DNA of 64,000 bases from Psettodes erumei (taxonomy: Eukaryota > Chordata > Actinopteri > Pleuronectiformes > Psettodidae), in the NCBI GenBank assembly GCA_016785225.1, contig JAFBJZ010000883.1, positions 167,001 through 231,000 of the forward strand. Reading direction: 5' to 3'. Each line of letters starts with the position of its first letter. Positions within the stretch are counted from its first letter, which is position 1. Shown here piece after piece: positions 47,395 through 59,615 of this stretch. The notes under the pieces are model-generated. The model ran no database searches. It was not told the origin of the DNA and worked only from the letters and a program-made list of their open reading frames with translations. The position numbers were made by a program, and so were the translations under genes.

Positions 47395-47945
47395 CAAGTA
47401 GCTAATAATCCCTGCTAAACGTTAGCTGATCGCTGTAGCTCAGTCCCACTGCAGTTAGGGTCACCTCAGTACACTGCTAGCTAACATTTGGTCACTGAAC
47501 GTTATTTTAGTCACTTTGTATGACTTTCTACACAATAAGAGACAATTAGAGATATGAACTTAAAACAACCTGGATGCAAGAGCACAAAATGTCATGTTAG
47601 CTTACTATCGTGTTAGCTCACGTTTACTGGATGGCTGCTCAGTTCAACTAACGTTTAGTTCTACTTAAGTTTATTTCTGCTAAAGTTGAGTTCTACTAAA
47701 GTTAGCTTAGTGGAGCCAAGCAACCAAACCTGCTATCGTCATTAGCTCAGCCCCACTTAGCTTATGTTAGCCCTGTTCCTGTGTAGTTGGTGTTTGATCG
47801 GTAATAGCTAATAGCTTAGCCTGACTGAAGTTTGTTAGCTGTATGTAGTGTTTGCTTAAGTTAGCATTAGGCCCAAATTACATTAGCGCAGTGCCCAGTT
47901 AGCGGCTTTGTACACCGTTGGATAATGAGCGTTAATGTTTGTTAG
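47395..47945. repeat. TTAGCT/GCTAA-rich low-complexity block
   Basis: GTTAGCT, AGCTAAC and TTAGC words recur every 20-40 bp through about 550 bp without a fixed period. This looks like a decayed repeat, not a clean tandem array. Confidence 0.6.
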
Positions 47946-48046
47946 CTTAGCACCTTGTCAGGTGATGTTCAAGCACAGCTGATTGGGACGCAGTAATGTT
48001 CACAAATGTTTGATAGTGTAGCTTCAACACACAGTGCGGGTTCTGA

Positions 48047-48049
<3 letters not shown>

Positions 48050-48108
<59 letters not shown>

Positions 48109-48112
48109 ACAC
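48050..48112. repeat. (CA)n microsatellite
   Basis: About 30 CA units with one AA interruption. Confidence 0.95.
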
Positions 48113-49176
48113 CCCCGCCTCAGGGAAACCTGCCTGTCCCACTTTACCTGCTCCAGCCCCCCACCCATCATAAACCTGTCAGCCCTCACGTAAATCCTCC
48201 GCCTGCAGCTCCAACCTTACATAACATCAGACACCCCGCAGGTACACACAGGTGTGTGCGTCTAAAGTAAAACATGTAGGGTCCAGAGGAAGAAGAGATG
48301 AGTTGTTGGTCAATGTATGGAAAATGTAATGTGTGTTTGTTCACACAGATCTACTGCAGCTGCCTGCTGGTGGTTCTGGTACCGGCGGCGGGCGTGAGAC
48401 CCGGGTCCTCGGCAGCTGACTCGTGTTGAAGGTTCTCAGTTTGGACCCCTGGCCCCACCTTTCCCTGTGTGGGTTCTGTCCGGGTTCTCTCCAGGTTCTC
48501 CGGGTACCTCCCACACACGCAGGTCGGGAGGGATGTCCTGGCGTTGAGAGGTGAAGTGAGGAGGTGCGTTTGGACCCAGTTCTGCCTCATAAATCAAAGA
48601 GATGTGACGGAATAAAACGTGCTCCACCTGTGCGTGCACAGGTAAACACGCACAGGTGGGTGTGCCCTCCACCTGTCACAGCTGCTCTGTTAAACTCTGC
48701 AGCATCAAAGTGGTGGCAGTAAAACTTCTGTTTCGGTCCTTTCTTTAAAAGGCCCCACGTGAAGCAGATTCATAGGCGAGATAAGATTCCTCCTCCTCCT
48801 CAGGGCGCGATGGCGCCTACATTCTTTCCTCTCATTAACTTTCATTACCTCTGCACTTTCTGGCCTCGTAAATTTTCTTTTCTTCCTGCCACCGTCAGTC
48901 GTTCGCTCTTCTGCAGCTCCGTCACCTTGACAAACACGTAAAAACGACAAAATGAGCTCGTATTCTTCTTTCTCATTTTTCTCCTTCGTTTTCCTCCGTA
49001 AACCCAGTTTTTGTTTTTCTTTGTCTCTGGAGCGACTTTCGTTCCAACCTGCCCACTCCTCTGTTTCTGCCGCTGCACATTTTCACCATAAAAGGAAATG
49101 TCAAGGCGAGTCTCACCTGCGGCGTTTCGTCTCCGGCCTCAGGTGGAGTTAATGTGCAGGTGAACTGCACACACAT

Positions 49177-49218
<42 letters not shown>

Positions 49219-49857
49219 CTCTTTTTTTAAGAATTCAAACTACTCCTGCATCTGAAAACATGAGAATCAGGTGAAAAAGTTGAATATCAGGCCTCAGCTG
49301 ATGCAGTAATTAGTGGTACACAGAGTAGAAATCAACAGACAGTTCAAACAAACAGGGTTTGTATTATTCGCCATCTGTGTTGTCTTCATCGTTACTGTAC
49401 AACTGCTGCGTCCACCGTGATTTTAATTACAGTTCACCACGCAGGCCGCAGGTACGAGCATAAAACGGGAGATAGAAAAAAATGTTATCACTTCTTAATG
49501 TACGTCACACACACGGACACACAAGCTGCAGCACAACACAAGCCAACGGCAGATCTGTGTCTATTCACTCGCTGCCAAGTGTTGGCTGCCGCGGTCCGAC
49601 TCATCCGCCGTGTGTCGGACCTGTTCTGCAGAAATGAGTCGCACCTGTTCGCTGCACTTCTGCATCACTTCTGCAGAAATCGACTGGAAAAACTCTGGTA
49701 AAGGTTCCCAGTGTGAGAAACCATTAAGTTTCCTCCAAACTCCAGTCAGATCATTCATTCAGTCTGCTTGGCCACGGTGTTCCTCCTGGTTCGTCTGTGT
49801 GTTATTGCTGTAGTTCTGACAGACATGTTGGGACAGGGCCTTTGCTATGTGAGGTAT

Positions 49858-49902
<45 letters not shown>

Positions 49903-50293
49903 TCATGCTTTGAAAGCCTGTGGATTGTGTTGCTCTGTTTGGTGAGCCTCTGCGTGTTGTCGTCTTTACAAGGACAAATAAAGTTGAGTTGAATGGACGC
50001 CGGTGGAATGTGGAGGCGGGGTCTGACTGTTGCCGTGGTTACCAACGTGCGTCAGGGCCCAGAGGGTCGCCAGCTCGGAAGTGAGCCTACGTTACCCAGA
50101 ATGCAGCGTGAAGCAGCTGACTCGCTCTCGTGGCTCTCTGTTGTCATGGTGATGCTGTGATTATCACCAGTAATATCACGTGTTCACACGGTGCGTGACC
50201 TTTGACCTTCAACATATCAAAGCAAGGAGAGGCTGCAGCAGCGTGTCATAAATTATTGATCGGTGATTGATTGATCTGTTGCTAACAGACAGG

Positions 50294-50340
<47 letters not shown>

Positions 50341-51183
50341 GCCTTGTTGCTGAATAATTGATCCATGCAGAGACGCAGCTTTACCGCCCCCTGCAGACTG
50401 AGCTCGGTTACTTCTGAGCTTTACTTTCAAGTTTAAAAAGTCAGGAGCATCAGTCAGTCAGAGGGACGGAGACTGAGGCAGGTAAACAGGACGGTCGCCC
50501 AAATATGGAAGCAGGACGTTTCACCTGACACCAAACATCTCTCTGTTCATTCACCACTTCTTTAAAGAATGAATGTTCATTCACAACTTCCCTGTTGTTA
50601 TCGTGTTCAGCTGTTTTAGGAGAAATGTCGGCGACGGACTGAATGTGAGTGTGGCTGTTTGGATGACAGTCAGCCAATCAGAGACACGTGATGTCATCAA
50701 GGTGTCTGTGCAAACAGGTGAAGGGCATGTTATCTTGTCTTTTTTTCTCATCACCAGATTTTTTGTTTCTTCTGTCAGAACTACAGAGACCTCTCTCTGT
50801 ATCTTCACCAGCTGAATGTAATCATGTACATTTACTTGAGTACAAAGTTAAGGAACTTTACTTTCTACTCAGTAACAGCTACTGGACACCTCTTTATTTA
50901 TTACACTTTGGGCTCTTCTTTTATTAGTGTCGCCCTGAGTATATTTTGCTGGTTATATTTTTGGTACTCATGTTTAAGTAGTATTTTTACTATTTATATC
51001 TGAGTATTTTTAACTGCTGTATCATTATTTTTATTGTAGTAAACGGCGTCTATTCCGGCTCGTTATTTATTATTGCGATTCCGGCTCTGTCCTGCAGGGG
51101 TCGCTGGAGGACTCCGCGTCTCATCTGAACGCAACACACGAAGCACAGCCGTCAGCCAATCAGCGGCCCGCGTCTGTCGTGCA

Positions 51184-51195
51184 CGCGCATGCGCA
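51184..51195 (+). promoter_or_regulatory. NRF1 site in mbtd1 promoter
   Basis: CGCGCATGCGCA matches the NRF1 consensus YGCGCAYGCGCR perfectly. It lies about 110 bp upstream of the mbtd1 ATG in a TATA-less, CG-rich region, as is usual for housekeeping promoters. Confidence 0.7.
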
Positions 51196-51300
51196 GTGCC
51201 GCTATGATAATTTTGTTGATATGTCCGCCGCTGGGTTTTAATGATCATTTCTGCGGGTTTTTAGCGCTTCACTGACACTGTCCCGCCGCGGCCCGGCCTG

Positions 51301-52508
51301 ATGGAGAACCCCAGAGACCTGGTGAGTCCCGCGGCGCGTCGCTCCGGGGGGAGCCCGCGTTTCCCTCCTTTGTTGTGGTTGTGATAGCGGTTCACGGCGG
51401 CGTGAAAAGGCTTCAAAGGGACCGCTGACAGAAAATCACGGCAAAACTCTATTTGAGAAATTGGCTGTTTAAGAGTTCCCCGGATGCTGGATGAAAAATG
51501 AAGCGGGAATTGAATAAGATATTAACTTCTTATTTTAGAGTTAGTGGTCCGGTTTATTTCGGCGCACACATACTAGTTCAGAAATCAGTCAAAACTTGGA
51601 TAATTGTAATTGTTCCGCCTGTTGTTCGCGGACAGTAAGTTTCCCTGCTCGCTGACCAAGGCGCTTTTCTCTCTGAATTGTTTATCGATCCTTTTATTCA
51701 CACGCGCTCCGGCCGAATGTCACTTTTTGTTATCGCCGCGTTCCCGCCGGATCCTCATCGACATTCAGCGCGGTGCGCCGAGCAAGGTGAACCTGTCACG
51801 GGGAAATGAGACTCCGTGAACGCACCGCGCCGCTGGGTGCGTTTGAAATTCTCCGAATTTAACGTGGTCGTCGGCAGATCGATAGACGCCGTGCAGGTGC
51901 GTTCAGGGACCGCGGGTCGCTGCGCGTCAGGAGAGGGAAGTTAAAATTGGCGGAAGTGTGGAGGTCACCTGGTGCGCAGCGGTCTGGGTCCGCACTGCAG
52001 TGGTTCTGTCCCGTTACACGGTCCAAACTCAGTCATGTCCAACAGTGTGAGTACATACATATACTGTATACTCATTATACTTCATATACTGCGTATATAT
52101 ATGTATGAAAATCATATGAATGAACTGAGCGTTGTGTAAAGCAGCGAGGAGGAGGAGGAGGAGGAGGAGGTGAGGGCAGACGTACCTGAGGGAGGTGTGG
52201 CTGCACCTGTGCTAACTGGCTCCTCCCCCCTCAGGTGGAGCGTCCGTCCAGGAAGCGGCGGGACTCCTTCGGGATGCTGGACGGCCCGGAGGAGGACCGG
52301 AGCAGCTGCAGCAGCGAGTCCAGCGGGGGGAGCGGCGCCTCCAGCCCCGAGGACAGCGAGGAGGAGGAGTTAGGAGGAGGAGGAGGAGGAGGAGGAGGAG
52401 TGAGTCAGCTCACCTCCACCTCCTCCTCCTCCTCCTCCCTGACACTCATCAAGACAAACGGACAGGTGTATACCTACCCTGACGGGAAGGCGGGCATGGG
52501 TCAGTGCC

Positions 52509-52562
<54 letters not shown>

Positions 52563-53160
52563 AGTCAGTGCACAGTGTGTGTGTGTGTGTGTGTGTGCGT
52601 TCCTCAGCCACCTGTGAGATGTGCGGCATGGTCGGGGTCCGAGACGCGTTCTACAGTAAAACCAAGCGGTTCTGCAGCGTCTCCTGCTCCAGGAGTTTCT
52701 CGTCCAACTCCAAGAAGGCCAGCATCCTCGCCAGACTGCAGGTTCTGACCCGAGCTCGCCGTCCCCCCGCGGCTCAGCCCGGCCCGCAGGCCCTGACCCG
52801 GTCCGTGTGTTCCGACTGTTCGCAGGGGAAGCCCCCCACCAAGAAGGCCAAGGTTCTGCAGAAACAGCCTCTGATGACCAAACTGTCCTACGCTCAGAAC
52901 CAGCAGCAGGGCGGGGCCAAGAAGAGCGGTGAGTCCCGCGGTCGGGTCCGATCCCGCCGAGCCCGCCCGAACCTGCGCGCTAACACCAGTCGGGTCCCGT
53001 GTGTGTGCGTGTGCAGTTCCCGTGGACGCGTTTGACTGGGGTCGTTACCTCGGAGACGGGGACGTCGCCGGGGCGCCGGTCAGCTGCTTCAAACACGTGA
53101 GCGACACGCTGACACGTTCACCTCAACACGCGTGAGGGGAGACGGCCGGTGATAAACACG

Positions 53161-53194
<34 letters not shown>

Positions 53195-53737
53195 CGTCGT
53201 TGTCGAGGTCCCGATGGGGAAGTCGTGGGACGACATCAAGGAAGGCGTCCGGGTCGAAGTCCCAAACACCGACAGCGGTCTGCCCATGAAGGTTTACTGG
53301 ATCGCTGGCGTCATTAAACTGGCTGGTACACACACACACACACACACGTCCTGTACAAGGCTTGGACATGATGAAGATGATGATGATGATGATGATGGTG
53401 TGTGTGTGTGTGTGTGTCCAGGGTTCAAGGCGCTGCTCCGGTACGAAGGATTCGACGGCGACTCCACCAGAGACTTCTGGCTCAACCTGTGTGTGCCGGA
53501 CATCCACCCGGTCGGCTGGTGCGCCGCCGGAGGGAAACCGCTGGTCCCCCCTCAGAGTAAGAGAGGTCGTGATTGGCTGACGGCGTCCGTGTGGGGGGGC
53601 GTTGTGATTGGCTGACGGTGTCCGTCTGTTTCCTCAGCCATCCTGCACCGGTTCACCAACTGGAAGAACTTCCTGATCAAACGACTGACGGGATCCAAAA
53701 CTCTGCCGCCAGACTTCTCCTCCAAGGTCGCACACAC

Positions 53738-53792
<55 letters not shown>

Positions 53793-56117
53793 CACACACT
53801 CACACACACACTCACACAGACTCACACACACACACACACACGATGAATAAACCCCTGTCCTCCTCCCTCAGGTGCAGGACAGCATGCAGTTCCCCTTTAA
53901 GAAGCAGATGAGGGTGGAGGTGGTGGATAAGACCCACCTGTGTCGGACTCGGGTCGCTCTGGTCGAGCAGGTTCTGTTCCTCGGTGTGATGCGGTTTGAC
54001 TCCGCCCCCTCGCCCCGCCCTCTCGTCCTGACGGCGGTGTGTGTCTGCGCAGGTGATCGGCGGGCGTCTGCGGCTGGTGTACGAGGAGTGCGAGGACGGG
54101 ACGGACGACTTCTGGTGCCACATGTACAGCCCCCTGATCCACAGGATCGGCTGGTCCCGGTCCATCGGACACCGCTTCAAACGATCCGGTTCGGACCGCT
54201 TTGTTTCTCTCTTACCCGCGCCCGGCGCCGTTCAGGGCGGTTTTAAACGGAGCGGTTCTCCCGCTGCTGCTGTGAACTGTCGTTTCCAGATGTGTCGAAG
54301 AAGCTGGACGGACTGACGGACGCTCCGGGGCAGCTGTTCGCCAAGGTGAGCGGCGCCGGACGTCCCGCCTGTCCGCCCGACCAGAACCAGAATCAGAACC
54401 AAAATCACTACCCGCCTCCTCGGTTCATTGTGGTATCATCTCACCTGCATGTCCCCGAACGCCGGTACCGATCCGCCTCGCTCGGTCAGTACCTCTGTCG
54501 TGAGCCCGGGTGAGGACCGGGTCAAGCCCCGCCCACTCCAGCTGTGTCCCGTGTACCTGTGCAGGTGAAGGAGGTGGATCAGAGCGGGCCGTGGTTCGAG
54601 GACGGGATGAAGCTGGAGGCCATCGACCCGCTCAACCTGTCGGCCATCTGCGTGGCCACGGTGAGGAAGGTGAGGCCCGCTCGCACTCACCTGTTCGCCC
54701 GTCAGCCAATCGCGTCGGCCTTTACGTGCCCCCCCCCCCCTCCCCCGCAGGTGCTGGCTGACGGTTACCTGATGATCGGCATCGACGGGTCGGAGGCGGC
54801 CGACGGCTCGGACTGGTTCTGCTATCACTCCACCTCTCCCTCCATTTTCCCCGCCGGCTTCTGCGAGATCAACAACATCGAGCTGACCCCCCCCAGAGGT
54901 ACCGACCCGCCCCACGGTCCCGGTACGCCCGGTTCTGGTCCGGAGCGACTCCTCACGCGTCTGTCTGCCCCTCAGGTTACACCCACCTCCCCTTCAGGTG
55001 GTTCGAGTACCTGAAGGAGAGCCGGTCCGTGGCTGCTCCGGTCCACCTCTTCAGCAAGGTGACACCAGAACCAGAACCAGAGCCGGCCCGTTCGCGGTTC
55101 AGAGAAATCAGCGACCCGTTAAACGTTTCTCCAACCCCCCCCCCACCAGGACATCCCCAACCACGGCTTCCGACCCGGCATGAAGCTGGAGGCCGTGGAC
55201 CTGATGGAGCCCAGGCTGGTGTGCGTCGCCACGGTGACCCGGATCGTCCACCGGCTGCTGCGGATCCACTTCGACGGCTGGGAGGACGAGTACGACCAGT
55301 GGGTGGACTGCGAGTCGCCCGACCTGTACCCGGTCGGGTGGTGTCAGGTGACCGGCTACCAGCTGCAGCCCCCCGCCCTCAGCGCAGGTAAGGCCCCCCC
55401 CCCCCGGCGGTCCACGTCTTTACGCCGGGATGACGTGAAGGTTCTGGTGCCGTTTGTTTTTCTGCCGCCGATCGATAAAGTTGATTGAAACGGGCCGAGT
55501 GTGTTTCAGGGTGCAGAGATCTGCAGGCGGCCGCGTCCAAGCAGAGGAAGAAGTCCCAGCAGTACAAGGGCCAGAAGAAGAGTGAGTCACCGATCGATTC
55601 GCCAACGAGCCGCCTTCCTCGTCGTCAACGCGCCGATTCGCTGACCAGTCGCGTTCTCCGCCCCTCAGAGAGGAAGCTGCCCGTCGCCAAGCGCCCCGTC
55701 AGCCTGTCCGGCGCCGTGGTGACGGGCCTCCCCAGGAGCCTGTCGGGCGACGAGAACGAGACCCCGCCGGATTACCCGTCGCCCCCTCCCCCCGCCTCGG
55801 CGGCCCAGCCCCCGTCTGCGGAGCCGGGGAGCAGCCCCGCCCGCGAGGGGGGGGCAGGTATGCACGCTAACGTTAGCGATAGCTCGGGTCAAAAACTGAC
55901 AAATTTATTTAGTTTTTTCATTTTATTCGATTTCTGTTCTTTTGCCTGTCGGGCCCCGGGTCGGGCCTGAGCAGAACCTCCCAGCGTCCTCTGTGTTTCT
56001 GCAGGTGGGCGGACGAAAGACGAGAACGCCGAGGGGGCGGAGTTCTGTTCCGATCGACCCGAACCGGAAACCAACGGCTCCTCCTCAGAGTTTTTCTCCG
56101 GCCCGGACCGGCCGTAG
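51301..56117 (+). CDS. mbtd1: MBT-domain chromatin reader MBTD1, complete
   Basis: Reader of methylated histone tails; in mammals a subunit of the TIP60/NuA4 acetyltransferase complex. Exons: 51301-51321, 52235-52499, 52608-52741, 52826-52928, 53017-53096, 53208-53325, 53422-53556, 53638-53726, 53872-53970, 54053-54188, 54290-54345, 54565-54669, 54751-54898, 54976-55058, 55150-55387, 55510-55581, 55669-55857, 56005-56117. These total 727 codons with every phase consistent. In order: a Ser/Glu- and poly-Gly-rich N-terminus, an FCS zinc finger (CEMCGMVG...FCSVSCSRSF), the GKPPTKKAKVLQKQPL basic link, then four MBT repeats ending with DGWEDEYDQWVDCESPDLYP. VYTYPDGK before the finger and VPNTDSGLP in repeat 1 favour MBTD1 over L3MBTL2. 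The C-terminus after QQYKGQKK is longer than in human MBTD1 and Pro-rich. Two introns have paired AC/GT repeats at their ends. Confidence 0.95.
52515..52596. repeat. (AC)23 ... (GT)11 inside mbtd1 intron 2
   Basis: AC repeats run from 52515 to 52560, starting 15 bases after the donor. GT repeats at 52575-52596 sit just before GCGTTCCTCAG. The intron is only 108 bp, so the two arms fill most of it. Confidence 0.9.
53160..53195. repeat. (TTG)n tract at mbtd1 intron 5 acceptor
   Basis: About 11 TTG units are followed by TCGTCGTTGTCGAG and then the exon at 53208. The acceptor has no ordinary polypyrimidine run and uses a GAG trinucleotide. Confidence 0.9.
53328..53417. repeat. Matched (AC)10 ... 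(GT)10 inside mbtd1 intron 6
   Basis: AC units at 53328-53347 begin two bases after the donor GT. GT units at 53398-53417 end three bases before the exon. The two arms are of equal length and perfectly complementary. An ATG/GAT triplet run lies between them. Confidence 0.92.
53730..53842. repeat. (CA)n array in mbtd1 intron 8
   Basis: CA units with CG and TCA interruptions fill most of the intron. Here the acceptor has a normal pyrimidine tract (CTGTCCTCCTCCCTCAG). Confidence 0.95.
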
Positions 56118-58595
56118 ACCTCGCCGGATCATCAGCTGCGTCCTTTCGGCCTTTGGACCCGGTTCAGACTGTGCGCCGCGCGTTGTGACGTCGCCGTGAT
56201 GATGTCACCGTCCGCGGTTTCAAATTTCACTGGTGAAATTCCGAACCGACGGCCACAAAGCTAGCTCGCTAGCTTAGCGTGCTAGCTGAGAAACCGGGCA
56301 GAACTCAGCGGGTTCACTGAAGAGATAAAATGTTCAGCAGCTGGTGAAGCGACGCTCTGACGCGCTTTATTTCCCATGATTCCTCTCGCCGGGCGCCGCT
56401 GCAGGAAGACGGCGGCGTGAAGTGCGACCACGTGACTCAGCGAAGCGCGCAAAGAAGAACAGAACTCAAACTGACGACGGAGGGCGAGCTCGGTCCGGAG
56501 GAACCAGAGACCGGCACCACGGTAAAAGTTTTGTATCCAGATTTTTCACACTGCCAAGATCCTTGTTGTGCGTGTTTGTGCGTTCGAGTGTAAAAACTCT
56601 CTGTGTATTAATGACGATACCGGTTCCTGTCGTGTTGACATTAGACGCTGGGGTCCGGGTTCCGGACGGACCGGGTCCGCGTTGTCGGGCCGCCACTGTA
56701 AAACCAGCTGAATGTGACTGAAGTTCTGTCTACGTCCCGTTCGTCAGAATCAGAACCACGGGTTCTAGCAAACGCAATAATTCAGCAACACTGGTGCCAG
56801 TTGGACGGAGCTTCAGAACCGGCGCCAAACGCGTTCGGCTCTTTGTTATCGCTGTCGGACCCGGTGCTGAAGAACAGATTCATCTTTTTATTGATCGTCA
56901 TCATTTCATCCCTGAAACTCAACCCGCGCTAACCGAAGCTAAGCTAGGCTAGGCTAATCTAGGCTAGGCTAGGCTAGGCTAAGCTGCGGCGGGTTCTGGT
57001 GACGTTAAACCGGATCGGAGCGACGCAGCTAAAACACGCGAGTATTCGAGCACTGAGTGTACAAATAAACATTAAAACGTAAACTTTAGAAGTTTTTAGA
57101 AGCAGCTAAAAGAGTTTTATTTACATCTTATCCAGTGAAAAATACAGATTAAAAGAATTTGAAAATTATATGATATATATATAATGAGATTATTTGATGA
57201 GAAGAAACTGAAGATTATTACATTCCAAACGCTCGTCCGGCTGCAGGTTCACAGAACAAACACCCGTTTCAGATCTGAAGCTGCGACGTTCTGACGGGAA
57301 CCAAACATATTGATCGGTCCGCGTGTTGTATTGATCACGTTAACGCGGCGGCAGGCGACGCAGCATCAAACAAACTGTGTGTGTGTCTGTGCGTCGTTTC
57401 GTGTAAATGTGAAGCTGATCGCAGTAACGTTGCGTATAAATACTGGGCGTGAATGTTCTCCTCTTCGTGTGTGAGTCACATGGCAGGCTTCTCCTTTGTG
57501 CGTCCGCGGGCACGCCCGTTTGTCACACGGACGCACAACGGTCGCCAACGCAAACGGAGACGTCGGACCGAGGAACCAGGAAGCGACAATCGACTCGGTG
57601 ACGCCGGTTTTCGTGAACGAGGCTCATTTCTGCCGCGAAAGCAAAAAAAACACAAATCGTGCAAAAACAAATGTAACACAATCCTTACAAAGTCAACACA
57701 AACATCTCGTTTTCATCAGTGTTGTTTTATTGTCTTGGCAGAAATGGTCTTCCATGTTTATCTAATCTAATCTAATCTAATCTTGGTGTGTGTTGTGGAC
57801 GCACACATCAAGTGTTATAGGGCTCTTACTGAGTGTGTGTGTGTGTTTAACTCTCGGGCGTCTTACACACTGAACAGTTTTTTAACTTGTGTCGGTCTGT
57901 GTGTGTCGGTGTTTTGTACGTGGACAGCGTCTCGTTCGTATCTCGGTGCTAAGACGACCTCCGCTCGTCCCGTGAGGATTTTCGGCGAAGACGCGCGTCT
58001 GGTGTTTTGTACAAAGCGACGACGGCCGGTGCGTGTCCACGGATCTCCTGTGGGTTTGTGTTGTTTTGTGTGCGTCAGGAAGAGGACTCGTGTTTTTTAG
58101 GGGTCTCGTGGGTTTCGCTGTGACTCGTTGAAGGACAGTTTTGATCGTCTTTTCAGTTTTTTTTCTACTCGTTAATCTTGTGATGTGTATTTATGAAACC
58201 GGCGGCCGTCGCGCTCGCGGTGATGAATAAGCTTCTGTCGTGTGTTTCCTTTACGTTTCTGTGACCGTGACCGACAGCGAGCGGCGGCGGAGCCAAACCA
58301 CGACCTGAGACGTTTTTTTTTACGGCGTAGCATCGATGAAACGTGCCGATGAGGTCGATACTGTTAATGTCCGCGTTGTCCACACGATGTTTACTGATGG
58401 AAACGTAAAGCTTTTAAAAATATAGATATAACGTAGATCTATATATTGTAAATGTATAACGAAAAATGTTACGTACTGATGTTAACGTTTTTTAATACTT
58501 TGTGCAATTTTTGGCAGCATGATTGTGAAGAAACATTTAGATGTAAAATAAATGACTCACTATACATTTTTTATGCAATAAAATGAAACTGAGAC
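56118..58595 (+). other. Probable 3' UTR of mbtd1
   Basis: No further coding sequence is recognised. AATAAA signals at 58547-58552 and 58577-58582 are the best 3' ends. It includes short tandem GGCTA units (about 56938-56985) and (TAATC)n at 57759-57782. Confidence 0.5.
58577..58582 (+). terminator. Poly(A) signal of mbtd1
   Basis: AATAAA in ATGCAATAAAATG, with a second AATAAA 30 bp upstream. Confidence 0.5.
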
Positions 58596-59028
58596 GATTA
58601 TTTCCCGTTTATTTCGTAAAAACTGTTTGTGAGGAAACGTCTGTCCAGAACATCTGGATCACCGCAGACGTAAGCGCTAACGTCGTCAGCGTAGAGACGT
58701 TCTCTGAAGTCCGGCATCAGAAGCTGGACCCGGGTTCTGCTCCTCACATTCAGGACTGGATCTGGACCTGGACCTGGTTCCCTCCCGGACCTCCGGACTC
58801 CACTCAGCTGGTCTGAGGTCAGCGGGGTCGCCCGGCGTTTGTGCCGGTTTGGTCGGGTTCGGCTGATGGGTCAGCTTCGTCCTTGATGGACTGATATTAC
58901 TTGACTGACACCCGCTTTAACATATGTCTAATTTTCAGTTAATCGATTGATTGATTGATTGATTGATCGCTGCAGCTCGAGGCGATGAAGCGACTTCAAA
59001 GACACAGACACTGTTGTTCACATGAGAC

Positions 59029-59034
59029 TTTATT
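59029..59034 (-). terminator. Poly(A) signal of nme2-type gene
   Basis: TTTATT on plus reads AATAAA on minus, about 165 bp beyond the stop codon. The likely mbtd1 end lies about 450 bp away, so the two genes are tail to tail. Confidence 0.6.
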
Positions 59035-59198
59035 GATAAGTGCTACATGTTACTGATGTTGATTGATCGGCGAAGACCAAGTCAGTGGATCGACTGTAGG
59101 GGGGGTGGGGGGATGACTGTGGGGGGTTGACGTGGTGGGGGGGTGGGGGTGGTGGTGGTGGTGGGGGGGTGACGGGTCCGGTGGTGCGATCGGCGGGT

Positions 59199-59545
59199 TT
59201 ACTCGTACAGCCAGGGCTGGGCGCAGGAGGTGTAGGACACAAACTCCTCGGGCTTGAACCACAGGCTGATCTCGGTCTTGGCGTTCTCCAGGGTGTCGCT
59301 GCCGTGGATGATGTTCCTGCGAGGACACGAGGTTTTAGAACGTTCCACGCCATGTTCCGCTGCTTCGCGGCCTCGGAAACGTTCGCCGAGCGGTCGCTCA
59401 CCTGCCGATGTTGATGCACAGGTCTCCACGGATGCTGCCGGGCTTGGAGTCAGCGGGGTTGGTCTCCCCCAGCATCATCCTGACCAGCTTCACGATGTTC
59501 TGCCCCTCCCACACCTGACACACACATTAACACACCTGTCATGTG

Positions 59546-59615
<70 letters not shown>

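Larger units (their letters stand above)
45364..51180. other. Intergenic gap between keratin cluster and mbtd1
   Basis: About 5.8 kb without any exon I can recognise on either strand. It contains a copy of the GTACTT-type dispersed repeat (about 45915-45975), a TTAGC-rich block (47395-47945), CA or GT arrays at 48050-48112, 49179-49213, 49858-49899 and 50297-50338, and another dispersed-repeat copy at about 50820-51010. Confidence 0.55.

Noticed and set aside
45364..51180. Hidden gene between keratin E and mbtd1
   Set aside because: I checked the open frames on both strands. None combines a plausible domain, splice sites and codon usage, and most sit in repeats.
51301..56117. Naming the MBT gene l3mbtl2
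   Set aside because: VYTYPDGK before the FCS finger, GKPPTKKAKVLQKQPL, PNTDSGLP and the neighbouring nme2 gene fit MBTD1 better. Only the tail recalls L3MBTL2.
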